Part shown: positions 33,711 through 44,935 of the stretch, in pieces
Position numbering within the stretch: the stretch's first letter is position 1
How the letters are laid out: every line of letters starts with the position of its first letter
From: Nectonema munidae
Taxonomy: Eukaryota; Nematomorpha; Nectonematoida; Nectonematidae
Assembly (NCBI GenBank): GCA_030549495.1
Contig: JAUIRK010000842.1
Location: 21,379-85,378 of the forward strand
Direction of reading: 5' to 3'
Length of the DNA: 64,000 nucleotides
The notes under the pieces: model-generated
What the model was told of the DNA's origin: nothing
Database searches by the model: none
What the model saw: only the letters and a program-made list of their open reading frames with translations
Position numbers and translations under genes: made by a program

Positions 33711-33832
33711 TATGAAACGATTTTTATGAAGCCATAAACAAAAATAATCGATCTCGGATATATAATAATGGAATCCATGAACACAAGCTAGATTCAATCA
33801 TCAAATTTCAAGGACGAACGGACTGTATCCTA

Positions 33833-34483
33833 TTGAATCGGTATCATATAAGCGCATTATTATATACGCATTGCACATCATCAATCGGATCAATTCTTTT
33901 ATTACAGAAAAATATAAAGAAACAACAAATTACTTCACAAGTTAGTTTTCAAACTGTATTGTATTACTTCAGCTATATTATATTTATGAGCATTCTGTGG
34001 AGATTTTATAGCATACAAGCGTTACTATATTCTTACCATAGACAACATTTGTTTGATGCATTTCGTGCATATAACGAAATGATTTATTTTGTTTACAGCC
34101 AAAACTCTACTTGTGTATTTACCATAACGTTTATGTGTTTCATGTTTTTCATATTCCTTTTTGGTACAGTGAATAACCTTTATAACTTGAATCAGTATAC
34201 CCCGAAATCGCACATAACGCGTTATGCATTTAGCTTCCATCTACGTATACATACTACCATTATAAGCGTGGATACTTATCATAGGTATTTCACATATTTA
34301 GCTTCTAAGCACCACTTTTTCGATTATGATGATAAACCGTTTGAAAGAAAACATGAATTTCTTTCAACAATCGATTCACAAATTATAGCTTATCAATTTT
34401 TCAGTGTTAATTGTTATAAGTCTTTTCTATGTAGCCAACTGAAAAAGAAAAAACATCAAAAACAGCGAAAATTTCTATGTTAA
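33833..34483 (+). CDS. Unidentified 216-codon open frame with two membrane-like segments
   Basis: Starts ATG (MNRYHISALLYTHC) and ends QKQRKFLC then TAA. I do not recognise it. It lies inside the inverted repeats of the piggyBac element, divergent from the transposase and about 120 bp from its first Met. Residues about 41-58 (TVLYYFSYIIFMSILW) and 93-113 (CVFTITFMCFMFFIFLFGTV) are hydrophobic enough to cross a membrane. The C terminus is basic (KKKKHQKQRK). A stop-free run this long is rare in 70% A+T DNA, where a stop comes about every 12 codons by rough estimate. Against coding: unusually few Gly, Asp, Glu and Ala codons, many Tyr/Phe/His, and no domain. It may be an accessory element gene or a chance frame. 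Confidence 0.35.
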   Translation: MNRYHISALLYTHCTSSIGSILLLQKNIKKQQITSQVSFQTVLYYFSYIIFMSILWRFYSIQALLYSYHRQHLFDAFRAYNEMIYFVYSQNSTCVFTITFMCFMFFIFLFGTVNNLYNLNQYTPKSHITRYAFSFHLRIHTTIISVDTYHRYFTYLASKHHFFDYDDKPFERKHEFLSTIDSQIIAYQFFSVNCYKSFLCSQLKKKKHQKQRKFLC

Positions 34484-34582
34484 AAACGATATCGCGGATC
34501 AGCTATGACGCGAGTGCTCACTATGAGCCCAAATTATTGCGTTGCATTCGTTTCTCACTGTATTTTAGTTTGCATGCATACA

Positions 34583-34651
34583 TGGAGTAAAATGCCATAT
34601 GTCCGTGAACTACGCTGTATCAAAATTGTCCGTGAACGACCTGAGCCTTAA
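34583..34651 (-). repeat. piggyBac element, right end with TTAA
   Basis: Holds the right inverted repeat TGGAGTAAAATGCCATA (34583-34599). Two GTCCGTGAAC-type units follow (34601 and 34629), then CCTGAGCC, then TTAA at 34648-34651, a plausible target site. Duplicated subterminal motifs are common in piggyBac ends. The left terminus beyond the GAT microsatellite (GGGCTCGATG at 31008) matches only partly. Confidence 0.5.
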
Positions 34652-34789
34652 GAGTTTAGTGGATTTGTGGGAACCATTAATCAACTTTCTCATGTTAAAG
34701 TTTCAAATGACATACAGCTAAGAAAATTCTGTAAAGACTTTCTGATTAAATCAAGAATATTTTAAGTACAATTTTTAAAACAGTGAATA

Positions 34790-35245
34790 TGCTTAACTTT
34801 GCTTTGAAACGTAGAAGATCAGATTTAGTCAACTCTGCTGAGAAGATAAAGAGTTATATGGGGAAATTGAAATTTTGGAAAATGAATGAGAAAAAAATTG
34901 ACATCTTTTCAAAATTTGAGAGAAGATACAATGCTTTATTAAAGATAGATTTGTTTGTATAGACCTAGAAAATTATAAGCTTAGAGATGAAGATGTAGAG
35001 TTGGCTGAAATGTTGTTGTCCTTGAAAGAGAATGTGAAGCTGAGAAGAAGAGTTGACAACGAAGGAGTCTTTGCATATATATCAATAAAGGACTAACAGT
35101 CAAATAGTTTCCAACATCTTGAAGCAAGCATAATTTCTTTCCCTACTATATTGTAGGTTGGAATCTGGATCTCAATCTGTTGTAAATGTTTTCAGTAGAA
35201 GATTAAATAAATTACATCTCAACAACAGAGGAACTATCGGAAGAA
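34790..35245 (+). pseudogene. hAT transposase C-terminal remnant (ZBED/GTF2I-repeat type)
   Basis: Fragments in shifting frames: FALKRRRSDLVNSAEKIKSY (about 34800), ESGSQSVVNVFSRRLNKLHL then NNRG (about 35163-35231). The last block has the position and pattern of the hAT dimerisation motif (E-x-G-F-S-x-V-x-x-x-x-S-K-x-R-N-R-L, then R-G-D-L-R). Several stops lie between. No terminal repeats were identified. A GAA microsatellite follows at 35240-35263. Confidence 0.5.
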
Positions 35246-35384
35246 GAAGAAGAAGAAGAAGAATAAGACTAACAATACTAACTCTAAAACTAACAATATT
35301 CTAACCATGCTAACACTAACTCTAAAACTAACAATATTCTAACTATACTAAATGTTTATTTTAAATTCTAAATTCTAATGTTTA

Positions 35385-35575
35385 TTCTAAATTCTAAAAT
35401 CTATTCTAAATGTTTATTCGATCAAATGTCCGTTCGGTCAAATGTCTGTTCTGTCAAATGTTCGTTTGGTGAAATGTTGGTTCGGTCAAATGTCTGTTCG
35501 GCCAAATGTACGTCGGCTAAATGTCCATTCGGTCAGATGTCTGTCGGCCAATTGCCCGGGCACGCCATTCAGCAC
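35385..35575 (+). repeat. Degenerate ~15-bp phrase array (GGTCAAATGTCYGTTC)
   Basis: About ten units of the type TTCGGTCAAATGTCTG follow each other with mutations (TCGATCAAATGTCCG, TCTGTCAAATGTTCG, TCGGCCAAATGTACG and so on). The array ends with GGCCAATTGCCCGGGCACGCC. Upstream (35265-35390) are repeats of CTAAAACTAACAATATTCTAA. The closing GCCCGGGCAC recalls the GACCCGGCACCC end of the element at 38893-39501. It is probably one end of a phrase-repeat transposon. Confidence 0.55.
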
Positions 35576-35599
35576 AAACAACAATTCCATTTGGCTTAC

Positions 35600-35698
35600 A
35601 CTGCAAATATAATCAATTGCTAGAGTAAATATAAAATCAAGTGTTCAAACAGTAAAAAAACAAGCAAGCCTTTGTGTCAACTAAACTAAAAGGGGCTC
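35600..35698. repeat. ~98-bp direct repeat, right copy flanking the piggyBac block
   Basis: Second copy of 30916-31013, with a few differences (AAACAAGCAAGCC versus AACAAACAAGCC, and AAAAGGGGCTC versus AAAATGGGCTC). Confidence 0.85.
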
Positions 35699-36711
35699 TT
35701 ATGTAAATATTGGCGCGTGATGGTTTTCGTATCGGAAAGCCTTCCCAATGAACAGAATTCTTTGCTTTGCTCTTTTTTTCCCCTTTGCACTTGCAAGTAA
35801 AAGTTCTTATTTTAAAAATCATCAAAATTTATGCTTATTTGTTATAAAGTAATTCATTCATCTTTAAAATTGCATTGAGCTGGTTAAAATAAAAAAAGAT
35901 AAAATATTTATTTGAAAGTATAATTTTAATCCGTGAACAAGCAGTTTGCCTACATTTTGCCTATAGAATTATAAAACTTTTTAAAATTTGTATTTAACTT
36001 TATTCATCTTATAGATATATTTATATTATTTATTGTTTTCGTTTGGGGGGGGGGGGGGGGAATTGAATTTGATTTACGAGTTCTTCTTAACAACTATTCT
36101 GAAACCTCAAATTATAAGAACGATCAAAGTTTTTTCGGGATCTTCTAAAACATATGTTTCCGTCAGGTACGCATTGCAACGTGTTGAATATATGATGTCT
36201 AGATGCTATAGATAGATAGTAAGAATACGTATAGTTACATACTTGTGAACAAAATAATTTTTTATTTCCAAGATATAGGAAGCAACGTCGCAATTTTTTT
36301 TCATGTTTATCTTCAGTGTATTGTATATATTCATCTTGACCTAGTCGGGCAGATTGGGAGTATGCCAATAATTTCAAAAAATGCAAATTATTATCAAAAG
36401 CGTTGATGTATGTTACTGCTCATTGAGATTATTGTTTTCATAAAGCTATGAATATTTTTTGTTATTACTATTTTAATCAAATTTTCGTGGGGGCAGAGAA
36501 AAGGTTTACTTGCCTACGCGCTTGGCATTTAAGAATATGTAAATAAGATAAAATATAACGATTATTTCTGCGACAAATCAAAATGAAGAGTTGTTTGAAC
36601 TTAAATAAAAAAAATTTATTATTTATTTATAATTAATAAAATTAATTTGAAATTAAAGTAAAAATTAACGAAGGAAATTTTTTAAGTTTTAAAAAAAAAT
36701 TTGTTTTTGAC
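35699..36711. other. Non-coding stretch with a 16-base G run
   Basis: AT-rich and without a recognised gene. G16 lies at 36045-36060. A 99-codon minus-strand frame (36087-36386) shows no motif and no supporting splice sites. Confidence 0.45.
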
Positions 36712-36827
36712 CCTTTGTGAAGTCTTGGTTTTGGATCATCTCCTTTTCTTTTTGAATGATAACTTAAAGCAGATAATTTTTATCTCCTGGGTCACAGGTC
36801 TCTTGCATTATGCCTGAAAGGACTAAG
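36712..36827. mobile_element. Probable TTAA MITE, about 116 bp
   Basis: Begins CCCTTTGTGAAGTC and ends GCCTGAAAGGACTAAG, then TTAA (36828-36831). The core ACTTAAAGCAGATAATTTT and the CTCCTGGGTCACAGGTCTC segment match the element at 54001-54117 (ACTTAAAGCAGACAGTC..., ATGGTCTCTGGTGAG). The left TTAA is lost. Confidence 0.45.
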
Positions 36828-37009
36828 TTAACTTGGAGTGGAAAATTTCAATTTCTTTAAATATTTTATTCATTCCTCATGATTATTCTTTAAAAATAAA
36901 AAAACATTTGAAAACACTTTAAATTTTCAGAGGTTTTTTTTATAAATTTATTTTATTAGTTGTCGGTATCGCAACCAAGGTTCTTTCAAAAACAATTATT
37001 TATATTAAG

Positions 37010-37075
37010 TCAAGATTGGGAATCGAACCGTGATGTACTGGATGAAGGGCCTCTGCTCCCACCCTAGGTCATTTG
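37010..37075 (-). ncRNA. tRNA-like remnant or SINE head
   Basis: On the minus strand, GGTTCGATTCCCAATC matches the Pol III B box and T arm of tRNAs. It is preceded at normal distance by GACCTAGGGTGGGAGCAGAGG, which only loosely fits an A box. The stems do not fold well, so it is a pseudogene or the head of a tRNA-derived SINE. Confidence 0.3.
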
Positions 37076-37079
37076 GCGA

Positions 37080-38560
37080 TTATTTTTAATTTTGTATTCC
37101 ACACACCATTTTCATATAACATACAGAGACTTTGAACTTCCGTTTCGGTTAAAACGAATGAAAACTTAAGATTCTAAGAAATTTGTTATAACCGGTATTC
37201 ACTGTATAATGTCTTTTGATGTAAGAAATTTTGAGATTACCGAAAGACCTTTTGATCATTTGCTTCTCAAAAAGTTGGTCTAGCGTTTTAGATAAATTGA
37301 GGCTTAGATGGAAGAGAACTCAGTTCATGAATAAAGGACTGTTATTTATTTTGTTAAGTCCATTAAATATTAAAACTCATTTTCCAAATTTTAAGTTTCT
37401 TTCAACGAGGAATTTTGCAAAACCAAAGACAAAGGACATCTTTACTCAAAGTCGGACTGCTCAGAATGGGCAAATTGGCTAAACTACGAATGCCCGAATT
37501 TTTGTCGTAAAAGAGGTTTCCTTTATTTTTTAATATTCATGTTTAAACGCAAAATAATAAATAATATCTTTTCAAATATGCAATTTTTTATTTATCAAGA
37601 AGAGTATTTTTCATCTTTAGAGAGGCTGTGTGTGGCCTGTCAAACCACGTACACTCTTGATGCCTGTTCTCTTCAAGCTCACATTATCAATAAAGAATGT
37701 CCAGATTTTTGCTCTATCGGTGGTATTTTATTTACTTTCTTTATTTGGAGCGATTATAATATTCACATTTAAGAAGCATTTTTGTGAAACTTTTTCTGAT
37801 CATTACACACTTTTCATAGATGATCCTTGTCTATGGCCCCCACAACAATCATAGCCGGTGAATACCGTGAATGTCTACTAGTATCTAACAATTATAATCA
37901 TAAGATTAATTAAAAAGGGCATTTTGCTAAAAGGTGTTTCAAGAATAAGCAAAAAAAGAAGAAAGAAACATAGAAAATCCAGTGGATGGAAAAAGTTTAT
38001 TAATCCTACGCTATGTGATTTAATCTTTGAATCTTACAAATTTGATAACATTGTAACAACTAAGTGCTCTAGTTGGGAGACAATTCTACTCAGTGTGAAG
38101 GGTGATGTTGCAGATTATCGACAAGCTTCTTGATTCTTGGTTCTGTTTCACTTAAACGACAACGTAGGTCATGCGTATAGGTTTTATTTATGCATAGCCT
38201 CAGATTATGGCCGCTTAAATTTTGCTTTGGGAACCAATGTAAAGCATGGAATGTTCGAGATGAATTTAATTTCGCGAAGTTCGTGAAGCCGGCATTTTCG
38301 CGGAAAAAGTTCTGCAAAATTTAATTCCATTTGGGCAATAAAGAAAGTGAATATGAAAAAGACACTTCTTCGCCACGAAATGTAAAAAACTCGGTTCGGT
38401 ATGATGTTTTAGCGAAAGCAAGCAAATCCTTAGTAAAACAAATGAGTGAAAAAATTAAATGTACTCTTTTTAAAACGAAATGTAGAGAAAGAAATGTTTC
38501 TTAGATTTAAAAAAATGTTTTATTTTTGTGATTTAAATATAACGAAATTTCACCAAAATA
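37080..38560. other. Non-coding stretch with several short open frames
   Basis: Frames at 37231-37482, 37539-37772 and 37924-38133 on the + strand contain coding-looking words (for example CVACQTTYTLDACSLQAHII, ISKKRRKKHRKSSGWKKF). They are in unrelated frames without matching splice sites. They could be debris of an unidentified transposon. Confidence 0.3.
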
Positions 38561-38879
38561 GATTACTAAGATAGGGCAAGCAAAGAAACATCTCAAATAG
38601 TACTCTTCATAGTATTGCTTCCCACACATATATTGCGTTAGGAAAGCAAATTATGTAAAATACGTTTAGGACTTGAGTCCAGGAATTGACAGGTATGAAG
38701 TCGTGAATTTAAATTTGGGCCTTTTAAATAGAAATTGAAAGTGGAAAATATTTTGAAGAAAATTTGCTATAGACCTTAAATTTATATGAATTAGATATTC
38801 CATTCGCTGAGTGAGGCGGGATAATTACGTGGTAATGAATTTGTACACAAAATAATACAAGAAGTGCAAAATAAACAAA

Positions 38880-39501
38880 TTCCAATCAAAACGCGCGAAA
38901 ACCAAAACGCCCGAAACCAAAACGCCCGAAAACCAAAACGTTCGAAACCAAAACGCCCGAAACCAAAACGCTCGAAAACCAAAACGCCCGAAACCAAAAC
39001 ACCCGATACAAGAACGTCTGAAACTTGAATCTACAAAAAATATTTAAAAATTTAAGATTTTTTCTTGTATCTACGTTTTTTTCCAATCTTATATGTTTTT
39101 CTAAGAATATGTTAAATTTAACACTTTGTTGTTTCACATGCATAAAAAGCAGATAAAAGATTCCTAATTTATCAATCTTATCGAATAGAACTAGTCCTGA
39201 AATTTTGAACCAAAATCAGAAATTATTTATATTTTTGTTTTCCTGTTTAAATTAGTCACATCTTTTCTGGGATCAAACTGATTTTCCGTTTAAATCGGTT
39301 GTTTAAATGTTTTTCAAACCAAAGGAATAATGTATTTTTTTATGATCACTTTTATCTTTCAAGTCAAATTGATCACTATCATTTCGTGACAAATCGACCG
39401 TTTTGAAAACTCTCCAAATAGAATAAATTTCAAAAAATAGTAACCCCCGAATTATTTTATTCGGGCGTTTTGTTTTTCGGGCGTTTTGACCCGGCACCCA
39501 A
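38880..39501. mobile_element. Phrase-repeat inverted element with AATAAAC flanks
   Basis: Inserted in R1 copy d. AATAAAC stands at the left edge (38871-38877) and again at the right (about 39500-39506). The uninterrupted R1 copies have it once, so it is the target duplication (7 bp). The left end has about eight units of AACCAAAACGCCCGAAA (15-16 bp). The right end has the same phrase inverted (TCGGGCGTTTTGTTTTTCGG) and closes with GACCCGGCACCC. The centre (39000-39430) is unique and AT-rich, with no transposase. Its exact superfamily is unknown. Confidence 0.65.
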
Positions 39502-39954
39502 TAAACGCTTTACAAATTTAACGCATTACCCAATGCGTTAAAAGCCAATCTTTACATCTTACATTGGCAAGCTTAGCATTTTCCGTTACCCACAACTTCA
39601 TAAGACCCATAACTTTTAAAAACATAAATAACTTTTGTAAATAAAATTACAATCATTTACCTATACTTATAATTTTTAATATTAAAAAATTTGAAAGAAT
39701 TTGTAAAAACATTGCGACTATTCCAAGCTATCTTGATGATAAAAAAACTAAGACATTAAGTAAAATGAATATCTAAGAATGAAGATGCTATAAATTTAGA
39801 TTCTGGAATAAAAGACTTGATTGTTTAAATTATGTTTAACAAATATAATTAAGGCCCTAACTTGTGTATTCTATTACATTAATTTAACTCTTTCAGTTAC
39901 AGTAATCAATAGGTATAAATAAACGATTTAGGCTTTAAATTATAGACCATAGAG

Positions 39955-40482
39955 CAGTGTTTCCCTAACTTTTGTGAGCCGCAACACACTCTTTACATAG
40001 AAAAATTCCACGACACACCACCAAGCAAATATTTCAAAAAAAATACTAAATGAAGTATTATAATTAACGACAGTATCCTTGTAATCCATTAAACAGTAAG
40101 ATTAAAGTATAGCAACAGAAGGAAACTGGGCGAACAAGCAGCAACAGCAATAAAATTTTATTCAGTGTGACAAATGAGTTTGCTTTCGAGAACAAATTAA
40201 ATTCCATCGAGGGTCCAAAGACGACAAGCAAACTCGCATTTCATCCTCAATTCGGTGAAGTCTTTGTCGCTTTTTGGATTTGATTTCGGTTAATGCCGAA
40301 AGAAAACAGAAAGTTTTCAAAATTTAATAATTGAACCGCGTTAACCGAAATTGTGTGAATCGAAGTCGTCCTAATTGAGGGATAACGGTATCTTTTTATT
40401 ATTTCTAAAAAAATCTCGCGACACACTTGGAAAGTTTTTGCGACACACTACTGTCTCGCGACACACAGTTTGGGAAACAATG
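39955..40482. mobile_element. hAT MITE with perfect 8-bp target duplication
   Basis: CAGTGTTTCCCTAACTTTTG at the left, and CAGTTTGGGAAACAATG at the right as its inverted partner. CCATAGAG flanks both sides exactly (39947-39954 and 40483-40490). The element is 528 bp with no coding capacity. GCGACACAC units recur near the right end. The perfect duplication suggests a fairly young insertion into R1 copy d. Confidence 0.9.
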
Positions 40483-40770
40483 CCATAGAGAATACTTTAT
40501 CATATAGTTATGTGCTATAAAAAATATTTGCCCTGTTGAAAATGTATGGGATCTTGTTCAGATTATACTGGCTACATTACTACCTCTGATCAAATGTTGC
40601 TCAAAGTTGTATTATTATATCAATGAAGTGGAATTGAATGAAAAAAAATAGATTTTAAATATTCATTCTAAGACTTAACCTTAGGACAAGAAAAGTAGTA
40701 GGGAAAGTCTACTCACAAGTGATAAAAGTCTTCTAAATTCTATAAAAAAAGATATAGAATTGAAATTTTT

Positions 40771-43700
40771 TGAATTGTTGGGAGGTGCGTGGCCATAACA
40801 AATGTTTTATCACAGTAAAAACAAGTTTTAAATATGAAGCATTGTATCTCATTATTTTTTTTCTACGAAATTCTAAGAAATCTATCATTTTAAATTTTCA
40901 TAAAAAAACACATCGGTTAATTTAACTAGGAATCATTTAAATCATTTATTTTCAAATGTTTTAAAAATTTTATGCATAATTTACTTTTATCAAATTATGA
41001 TGTTTTGTGTTCCATTAAAAAATGTTACTAATGTAATAACTGAATTCATTAGTTGTAAATATTTACAATGTGTAATATATGAAATTTCAATTTTTAGTAT
41101 ACCCGTTGTTAAGTTCTAAATACTTTATTTTGACTTTATGACTGTTCCATTTTTGTGCATAATTTTTGATATACCTGCCATATAGCGGTAATTTCTGACT
41201 TTTTGTGCAGAAGTTATTCCACTGTTAAATCTTAGTTTTTATTTTTTTTCTAATACTATTTTTTTTATTGTATGATAAATTTAAATGACAAATATAATTA
41301 ATAAATCTTCTTCTTCTTATTTAAATCGGTTTTCGTGAACCATAAAAAATTTTTTAATATTTTTTTTAAAAGTAGACAATTTTTTCAAATTTTCGACTTT
41401 TACTCTACCACTTTTAATAAGACAAAATTGAATTTTCTCACCACTAAAAGGAGTCAGGCGGAAAAATTTGCCGTAGGGCCATTGCTTCAAACCAAAATAT
41501 TTCTTTCAAGGTTATAAGATTGGGCAAGAAAAAAAATGGTTCCTCCCATCGAACATAACATAAAATAACGAAATGAAAGCTATGAGACCCTATACTTAAC
41601 TATTTTATTTTATTTTTGCTCATGCTCATAGCCAAGTAACTTTGAGCTTTACATTCCCTCTTACGATCTGAACAAATATAACATATGAAATATCGCAAAA
41701 TTCGCCAAACTCACGTAACTTCACTCAAATAATTACATAATGCATTTGCAAGCAACTCACAATGATAATATACATGAAACCGCTCTCTGCTGGCACCCCA
41801 CAAAAGTGTTAAGCATAAAGAAGCGTTCACAATAAAAAGGTTATATATTGGTTATACTAGAATCAATTAATATTAATATCTTACAAAAAGTATTCGTTGT
41901 TTTGAAAAGTGTTTTATATATTTATTTATAACATAATATAATTTATCATGGATGAAAATCTCGGCAAATATTATTAAACTTATTAATTAAGAAAAAATGA
42001 TCAGAATAGAAGTCAAAGAAAAATTATATTTATTTCTTCAGGCACAATTATTTTTGAGAAATCATGGATGAAATTCTCTGCAAAAATCACAATAAAAATT
42101 TTTTTTAAGGGAAAAAGAAAAAAGTTATCTTTTATGTTTGCAAGATCGGAAAGTTAGTCTCTGTAGAAGCATCACTTTTTAAGTGTGTGTGTGTGCAGTT
42201 GCACACTTGTGTGTCGAGTCCACGTTGGAGTTAGCTGTGTTTGTTATAAATTGAACAAATTTTATTTCCATCAAAGGAGACTTTTATAAAATTTCACTTC
42301 ATATGTGCTATAAAATATTTCATTTCAAAAAGTGTGCCACCAGCTCTAATTGCTTGGAAATAAAATTTCCAACAGTTCAAAATTCCATTGTTCAAATAAA
42401 CTCATTTTGATTTCACTCATCCCTACTCACAGTAATTCGGAATAACAAGAACAAATATATATAAAAAAAGAAATCTAAAAACATTTAGGATTCAATAAGT
42501 GTGTATAGTTTATTAGGAAATAAATTTTTTTTAATCGCTTTCATTTTTCTAGACCTGCAATTATATAAATGCTATAATATTTTAGGAACAATAAATGCTT
42601 GTTTGTGGACAAAAAATATAAAAAGAACACGCGCAATAGAAGTCATGAATATCGTATATGCTCTATTATTTTCAAGTGTTATGTCTTTTCAAGAATTTAT
42701 GATTTTTTTATCCTCCCGATTCCTCGGAATATTCCGGAATCTGTTTTTAAATAAAGAATAAATATATTTACAAAAAGTTTTCATCATCATCAATTATAAA
42801 CGGTTAGATCAAAAAAAGAGCATGGTTATCGACATAAATAACGCTGCACGTAACTTTTGTGCCAATTTTTTATATTTAAAAATTTGTTTACCGTTAAATA
42901 TTTCCACCAAATTCTATTTAAAGTTACACAAATATATATATGATCTTAAATAACTATTTAAATAATAATTAATTAGCAAAATAAATTATAAAAACAACTT
43001 TCTTCATTTTTGTAGGACGATTTTGAACAGTACGAAAGAAGCATTTGTTATGAATTGAATTTTGATCTTTTAAAAATGTTAAAAATATTATCAACAATGC
43101 AATTCTGTTTGATAAAGTTTGTCTTATTATTTTCTTTACCTATAATGCGTTATTCAGTTTTTAGAGTTTTAAGAGAACGTTTATAATGGCCGACTAAATT
43201 GACATCCGCTCTTGAGTGCACTTCGGCTACGTACGTCAAAAATTAATTTATGATAAAATGATGGTGATATGTATTTCAAGGACGCATTCACAAATTTTTG
43301 AAAGAGGGGGCAAAAACTAAAAGATTTTTTGCCATTAGTAAAAGATCTTAATTCAACGCTCAAAATAAATATTTTTATAAATCTTAAATATTGTGCTTTT
43401 AAATAGAAGTTCAAAATTTTGATTTTTTTACTAGAAATTTAATTGAAAACAATTAAATTGAGACATTGATGTACATTATAGATAAAAACAAAAAACTAAA
43501 CGAGTATGTATGGTTAGATTTGTTCGCAGTCATATTCCAGCTAACAGGTTCTTCCATGTGATACAACAATATTAAGCAATAAATATTTACTTCTATTTTT
43601 TGTAGTTTTAAATTTTCTCATTCTTTTTCAAAAATTTAGTGATTCAAATTTTTATTATTTTAATCGTTTTGCTTCTATATACAATACACTCTTCATGCTG

Positions 43701-43952
43701 TTTTCAATTTCAGTCAAAAATTGGAAATTCTTTCGATCAAATAAAGAATCAGATAAAAATATTAAATAATAATAATCGGAAAAAAATTTAAGTGAGGTAC
43801 TTAGCAAACCGCAACAGTCTTGGAAAGTCAAGGCTTCAGACTTTTAACACATATCAAAAATTATTTTCATTCTCTGAATATTTTCCTCTTTTTTATCGGG
43901 CTCTTCATATGAAAAAAGGAATCGACTAATCTAACAATATTTATATTATTAT
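40771..43952. other. Long AT-rich stretch without recognised genes
   Basis: No exon-like segments with good splice sites, RNA genes or paired termini were found. A short GTGTGTGTGTGCA segment lies at 42184-42215. The 86-codon frame at 42501-42761 has no motif. Confidence 0.45.
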
Positions 43953-44198
43953 GTGCGATACAACGCTACAACATTGAGAAAAAAGGCGTCCCCTGTCCCC
44001 ACCTACCATTGCCTGATGTTGCGTTTTTGGGTATTTTATAAGCACTTTAGAATTTCCTTTCAATTTCATGCATTTTGTTCCAAAATGCTTCCGTTTTGTG
44101 TATGGGACGTAGAAACACGAACGTTAGCCTTTTTCGTTAAAATAACAGCAGACTTTTTTCATTTAACTATAATCTTAGCATATTACTTTTTATTTCAG

Positions 44199-44263
44199 GC
44201 GAAAAGCATCCTTGCCAGAGACAGATTCACCCTTAAACTGGTTCAATTCCAAAACTATTATGT
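44199..44263 (+). CDS. Candidate internal exon of an unknown gene
   Basis: A good acceptor (TTTTTATTTCAG, ending 44198) and a consensus donor (TAT/GTAAGT) bracket 65 nt with raised G+C content. One reading gives RKASLPETDSPLNWFNSKTI, which looks like real protein; another reading (AKSILARDRFTLKLVQ) is also open. A C-rich segment at 43985-44030 could be another exon. No family is recognised. Confidence 0.3.
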
Positions 44264-44729
44264 AAGTATTCTATTATTTAAGCATGGCGGCTGTCGGATA
44301 GGGGAACAGCTTCACGGCTGTGTCATGTGCTCACATCTCTTCATTAGATATCATATGTTATAGTTTGTTTTGAAATACTTTCTCCCATTTTTGAAGAGAA
44401 GTGAACACCGCGCCTGCATCACTACGATCAATAAATACTACGCTGACACACTTTCTCAAAATGATATAACAATAAATGCATACACATACAAAGTTATATT
44501 AATGACAATTTCACCTCTCATAAGTCATTTATTATAAATTCTCATCTAAATACCAGAGTTGAGTTCTTAAAACTTCACCTATACAACCAATGTATCTAGT
44601 GATGTCAACATTAAATATGTGTTTCCATTGAAAGTATTTCAAAAAAACTTTTCTCTCAATTTTGTTTTTGTATGATTAGAAAAATGTTAGAAAACGGTAA
44701 TAGTTTGACTTGATTAGTAATAATAAAAA

Positions 44730-44935
44730 TAATTTTTATTTTCAAAAGTATGACAAAAGAATGGAAGTTAGTGTATGCAATAAGCACATAGAAAGAAATT
44801 AAAAAAAAATAAGATGTTTTAGAAAACACACAAAGATCACTTTTCAAAGTTGATGTCAAAGGCCAAAACAACCGCTTGGCGACGCCAACATGGTGATAAA
44901 ATTTGTAAAAACAGGACAAATAAGAAATACACAGT
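44730..44935 (-). mobile_element. 5'-truncated LINE 3' end, related to the element at 59.7-64 kb
   Basis: The pair TTTTCAAAGTTGATGTCAAAGGCCAAAACAACCGC (44837 on) and TTTTGAAGGTCAATATCAAAGGCCAAGTTAGCCGC (59868 on) match, as do TTTATTTTCAAAAGTA-like segments near the other edge (44736 and 59751). This is therefore about 200 bp of the 3' untranslated end of a related non-LTR element in the same orientation. Confidence 0.55.

Larger units (their letters stand above)
38565..40770. repeat. Dispersed repeat R1, copy d, with two nested elements
   Basis: It matches copy b from GATTACTAAGATAGG (38571) through AGGAATTGACAGGTATGAAG to AATACAAGAAGTGCAAAATAA (about 38852). After a phrase-repeat insertion it resumes at TTTACAAATTTAAC (about 39508). 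It continues past a hAT MITE (39955-40482) to GATATAGAATTGAAA near 40755. It is the longest copy because of the insertions. Confidence 0.7.

Noticed and set aside
35385-35575. Regular spaced units that could suggest a CRISPR-like array
   Set aside because: Units are adjacent and degenerate with no spacers, and the genome is eukaryotic.
38791-39143. Minus-strand frames rich in FGFxRFGF-like repeats (possible neuropeptide precursor)
   Set aside because: They read through the AACCAAAACGCCCG phrase array of an inserted element. There is no signal peptide or dibasic cleavage layout.
43953-44363. 136-codon + frame taken as one gene
   Set aside because: Its middle is rich in Phe/Ile/Leu like non-coding AT DNA, and it spans a good acceptor and donor pair that suggests a small exon (44199-44263) instead.
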